From Chelatococcus sp. YT9 (GTDB lineage: Bacteria > Pseudomonadota > Alphaproteobacteria > Rhizobiales > Beijerinckiaceae): a DNA stretch of 64,000 bases. Positions 61,375 to 64,000 of the stretch are shown piece by piece. Location of the stretch: the NCBI RefSeq assembly GCF_018398315.1, contig NZ_JAHBRW010000001.1:3046501-3110500 (forward strand), in the 5' to 3' direction. The stretch's first letter is position 1, and each line of letters begins with the position of its first letter. Below the pieces are notes generated by a model. It was not told where the DNA came from, did no database searches, and saw only the letters and a list, made by a program, of their open reading frames with translations. The position numbers and the translations under genes are program-made.

Positions 61375-62901
61375 CTACGACTGGGCGCTGCGCGACGCGG
61401 GGCCTTTGTAGCGCGGACGGCGCGGGCGGCCGGCCGGCGCGCCGTTGGGGCCCCCGTCACGACCGCCGGACCGGTTGGCGAAGCCGCCCTGGCCGTTTCC
61501 GCTGTGCCGCTCATGGCCGCTGCCGCGGTGGGCCTCGCCGCCCGCACCATGTCCGTGCCCGCGGCGGTCTCCGTGCCCATGCGGCTGGGATACCCCGTGG
61601 CCGGCGTGATTGCGGTTCTCCGCGCCACGGCCTTCGCCGCCATGGCTGCTGCGGCCTCCGTGATGACCACCATGGGCATTCTGCGGTCGGCCGCGACCAC
61701 CATTGTTGCCGCCATTGCCGCCCTGACGCTTGGTCTGGGGCTTTGCCGAGAAAAGCTCCAGCGGCGTCGACTGGTCGGCGCGGCCATCGGTGGCTGGGAT
61801 CTTCTGGCGCGTCAGCTTCTCGATGTCGCGCAGGTAAGCGCGTTCCTCGGCGTCACAGAACGAGATCGCGGACCCTTCGGCGCCTGCGCGGGCCGTGCGG
61901 CCGATGCGGTGAACATAGGATTCCGGCACATTCGGCAGGTCGAAATTGATGACGTGAGTCACGCCATCAACGTCGATTCCGCGCGCTGCGATATCTGTCG
62001 CCACAAGGATCGGCGTGCGGCCGGAGCGAAACTCGGCCAGGGCCTTTTCACGCTGTCCCTGGCTCTTGTTGCCGTGGATGGCCGCAGAGCGGACACCGTC
62101 CTGCTCCAGATGCCTCACGATACGATCGGCGCCATGCTTGGTGCGCGCGAAGACGAGCGTGCGGCCCTTGACCACCTCGCGCAGCGTCTTCGCGAGCAGA
62201 TTGCGCTTGTGCGCCGCCTCGACGAAGATCACCTGCTGCTCGACACGCTCGGCCGTGGTGGCGACGGGTGTCACCGAGACCTTGACGGGGTCCTTCAGGA
62301 ACTCGGCCGCAAGCGCACCGATCTCCTTCGGCATGGTCGCGGAGAAGAACAGGTTCTGCCGGGTCTTGGGCAAGCCGGGAAGTATCCGACGGATCGCGTG
62401 GATGAAGCCCATGTCAAGCATCTGGTCGGCTTCATCGAGGACGAAGACCTCGACGCTTGCGAGATTGACCGCACGCCCGTCGAGATGGTCGATCAGCCGT
62501 CCGGGTGTCGCGACGAGCACATCCACGCCCTGTGCGAGCTGCATGGCCTGGGGACGGATGCCAACGCCTCCGAAACATACCGCGATCGTGAGACCGAGGT
62601 GCTTGCCGTAGGTGCGGAAGCTGTCGGCGATCTGGCTGGCGAGCTCGCGCGTCGGGCTTAGCACGAGCGCCCGGCAGGCATGGCGTCGGCGCGGCTGCTT
62701 GTTGGCTGCGAGCCTGTTCAGGATGGGTAGAGCGAAGGCGGCGGTCTTGCCGGTGCCCGTCTGGGCGATGCCGAGAAGATCATGGCCTTCGAGGAGATGG
62801 GGAATGCTCTGTGCCTGGATGGGTGTCGGGGTGTGGTAGCCTTCGTCTTCTAAGGCCTTGAGTAGAGGCTGGGCAAGGCCCAAGTCTTTGAACGTCGTCA
62901 A
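61375..62901 (-). CDS. rhlE: DEAD-box RNA helicase (RhlE-like)
   Basis: The protein is about 508 residues. Core motifs are Q-motif 'TPTPIQAQSIP', Walker A 'AQTGTGKT', DEAD box 'VLDEADQML', 'SATMP', and the helicase C motifs 'VATDIAARGIDV' and 'HRIGRTARAG'. The C-terminal 130 residues are Gly/His/Arg/Asn-rich (GGNNGGRGRP, HGHGDRRGHGHG), a low-complexity RNA-binding tail. The TTG at 62901 (GGAAAG upstream; protein begins 'TTFKDLGLAQPLLKAL') is chosen because RhlE proteins begin here; longer GTG and ATG starts exist. Confidence 0.92.
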   Translation of the reverse strand: MTTFKDLGLAQPLLKALEDEGYHTPTPIQAQSIPHLLEGHDLLGIAQTGTGKTAAFALPILNRLAANKQPRRRHACRALVLSPTRELASQIADSFRTYGKHLGLTIAVCFGGVGIRPQAMQLAQGVDVLVATPGRLIDHLDGRAVNLASVEVFVLDEADQMLDMGFIHAIRRILPGLPKTRQNLFFSATMPKEIGALAAEFLKDPVKVSVTPVATTAERVEQQVIFVEAAHKRNLLAKTLREVVKGRTLVFARTKHGADRIVRHLEQDGVRSAAIHGNKSQGQREKALAEFRSGRTPILVATDIAARGIDVDGVTHVINFDLPNVPESYVHRIGRTARAGAEGSAISFCDAEERAYLRDIEKLTRQKIPATDGRADQSTPLELFSAKPQTKRQGGNGGNNGGRGRPQNAHGGHHGGRSSHGGEGRGAENRNHAGHGVSQPHGHGDRRGHGHGAGGEAHRGSGHERHSGNGQGGFANRSGGRDGGPNGAPAGRPRRPRYKGPASRSAQS

Positions 62902-63124
62902 TCGATAGTCTTTCCAAAACAACACGCCGACACTGCCAGCCGACGGGCTGCAGGTCGCGAGCGCGGGACATGAACGCCCCGCGTGATTGGGCTGTTCGGT
63001 GAGGTGTGGACTGTCGGCGGGCGACGATGGCGTCGTCACTCACGCTGCCGATGGCATAGCGCCCACACCGGCGCCATTGAACTGGTGCGAATGGTTCCAA
63101 AAGTCAAGCAGAATGGCGGACCCT

Positions 63125-64000
63125 TCATGGAGCATCGTCTCTCGTCGCGGATAAGCGTGGCGCTTTTGTCGCGTTCTCCCGCACCGCGGCTTCTCTCTGC
63201 GCGAGGGCGCCGCGGTAGAAGCCAGACGGCACGCTGACATAGCGTTGCAGCGGCAGTGGCCAGTTTCTCGGGCTGGTGATGAAGGCGATCGTCAGCGCGA
63301 TCGTCCCACCCAGCGCGGTCGCGAACAGCCGATGGAGGGCTGCCAGAGGTCCCGGTTGATGTTCCAGCGTCAGCACGAAGACGATGGTCGCGGTGATGGC
63401 CACAGTGAAAAGGATGTAGCGACTGCGCTGAAGACCATAGGCAAGCCAGGCCGTCACCACTGTAAGGACCAGCATGACCACATCGGGCAGCTGCATCAGG
63501 CTGATCACTGTTGCAAGCCCGGCGCCCACCAGCGTGCCGACGAGACGCTCGATGCCGCGTGTCCGCGTGGCCCGCAGCTGCGGGCGCAGGACGATGAAGG
63601 CTGTCATCGCTGCCCAGTAACCGTAAGGCAAGCCCATCCAATGCACGACGGCGAGGGCAATGGCGACCGACAGTCCGGCGCGCGCCGCATGACGCACGGT
63701 TGGCAGCCGGCCATGACGCGCCAGCCGCAAGCTCTTGCGGATACGCCTGATGCTATGGTGAGCACCGGATGGCGGCGGACCGCCGCTGACCCTCCAACCT
63801 ATCAGCACGAGACAGAACTGCAGAAGCCCGCCCGCGAAGACAAGGCCGGCGCGGCTCGCGGCTCCCGCGATATCGGCAGGGAAATATCCGGCCACAAACA
63901 ACGCGATTGACCACTGCAGGATGATCCACCAGGCGCCGAACTCGATCGTTGCGAATATCGCGCAAGCCGCGGCCCACAGGACCGCGGTCAGGATGAAGAG
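63125..64000 (-). CDS. FUSC-family transporter, N-terminal part beyond window
   Basis: The frame is open to the right edge. The visible 291 residues are the C-terminal part of a FUSC/aromatic-acid-exporter-like protein. It has N-side helices ('LFILTAVLWAAACAIFATIEFGAWW', read through the edge), a basic cytoplasmic loop, and a second helical block with the family signature 'YGYWAAMTAFIVLRPQLRATRTRGIERLVGTLVGAGLATVISL'. Such proteins export aromatic or fusaric-type acids or polyamines. It has its own stop at 63125 and is on the same strand as the helicase gene. Confidence 0.82.
   Translation of the reverse strand, partial: LFILTAVLWAAACAIFATIEFGAWWIILQWSIALFVAGYFPADIAGAASRAGLVFAGGLLQFCLVLIGWRVSGGPPPSGAHHSIRRIRKSLRLARHGRLPTVRHAARAGLSVAIALAVVHWMGLPYGYWAAMTAFIVLRPQLRATRTRGIERLVGTLVGAGLATVISLMQLPDVVMLVLTVVTAWLAYGLQRSRYILFTVAITATIVFVLTLEHQPGPLAALHRLFATALGGTIALTIAFITSPRNWPLPLQRYVSVPSGFYRGALAQREAAVRENATKAPRLSATRDDAP

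Overview
The window is GC-rich, densely coded DNA from an alphaproteobacterium, most likely a member of the Hyphomicrobiales (a Bosea-, Chelatococcus- or Beijerinckiaceae-like soil organism). The pointers are rhizobial-style families: an RhtA/RhtX-type siderophore uptake cassette, ExsH-like GH16 proteins with RTX repeats and DUF4214, DUF1254, a FixK-type box, MocR, and CsbD/HdeD stress proteins. This is judged from protein families and base composition only. The window contains one tRNA (Pro, anticodon CGG) and no rRNA, CRISPR array or intact insertion sequence.

Layout. 1-5.0 kb: a pair of ThuA/amidotransferase-fold proteins (the first cut by the window edge), two Trp-rich orphan small proteins on the minus strand behind AT-rich leaders, a PAS-GGDEF diguanylate cyclase and an AI-2E family transporter. 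5.9-11 kb: an iron-siderophore uptake cassette made of an AraC regulator, a divergent TonB-dependent receptor, a small STAS-like protein and an RhtX-type MFS importer, with no siderophore biosynthesis genes. 11.7-21.1 kb: a long co-directional cluster of an outer-membrane SphA-like protein, a catalytically intact formylglycine-generating enzyme, a periplasmic HAD phosphatase and a complete MoxR-DUF58-DUF4381-VWA-VWA-TPR-BatD operon. No sulfatase is present.

21.2-33.2 kb is a stress and envelope region: HdeD, a P2-type cation ATPase behind an FNR/FixK-like box, a thioredoxin-reductase-like flavoprotein with its Rrf2 regulator, a YiaW/YiaV-type efflux pair, CsbD, an outer-membrane barrel, a membrane TolB-like/TPR protein and a K+-channel-like protein with an altered filter. 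33.5-41.1 kb holds a DUF1254 protein, tRNA-Pro, and two paralogous GH16-RTX-DUF4214 secreted glycanases flanking a Crp-family regulator.

41.7-48.5 kb: an SMR transporter overlapping convergently with a prephenate/arogenate dehydrogenase, an MHS transporter, mannonate dehydratase (uxuA), and manC/algA downstream of an outer-membrane protein. 48.9-64 kb: an orphan phnM, the alpha-2-macroglobulin/pbpC operon, a PaiB-like protein, an EamA exporter divergent from a MocR regulator, an RhlE-type helicase and a FUSC transporter cut by the right edge.

The strongest unexpected signal is upstream of the prephenate dehydrogenase gene. A 16-codon leader peptide with tandem Tyr codons is followed by a hairpin, a mutually exclusive antiterminator pairing and a 9-bp terminator stem, which is the architecture of a tyrosine-sensing transcription attenuator. 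Other items worth checking are the sulfatase-less FGE-Bat operon, the Trp-rich orphan pair, recurring stem-loops with C/G-run loops, and the channel-like protein.
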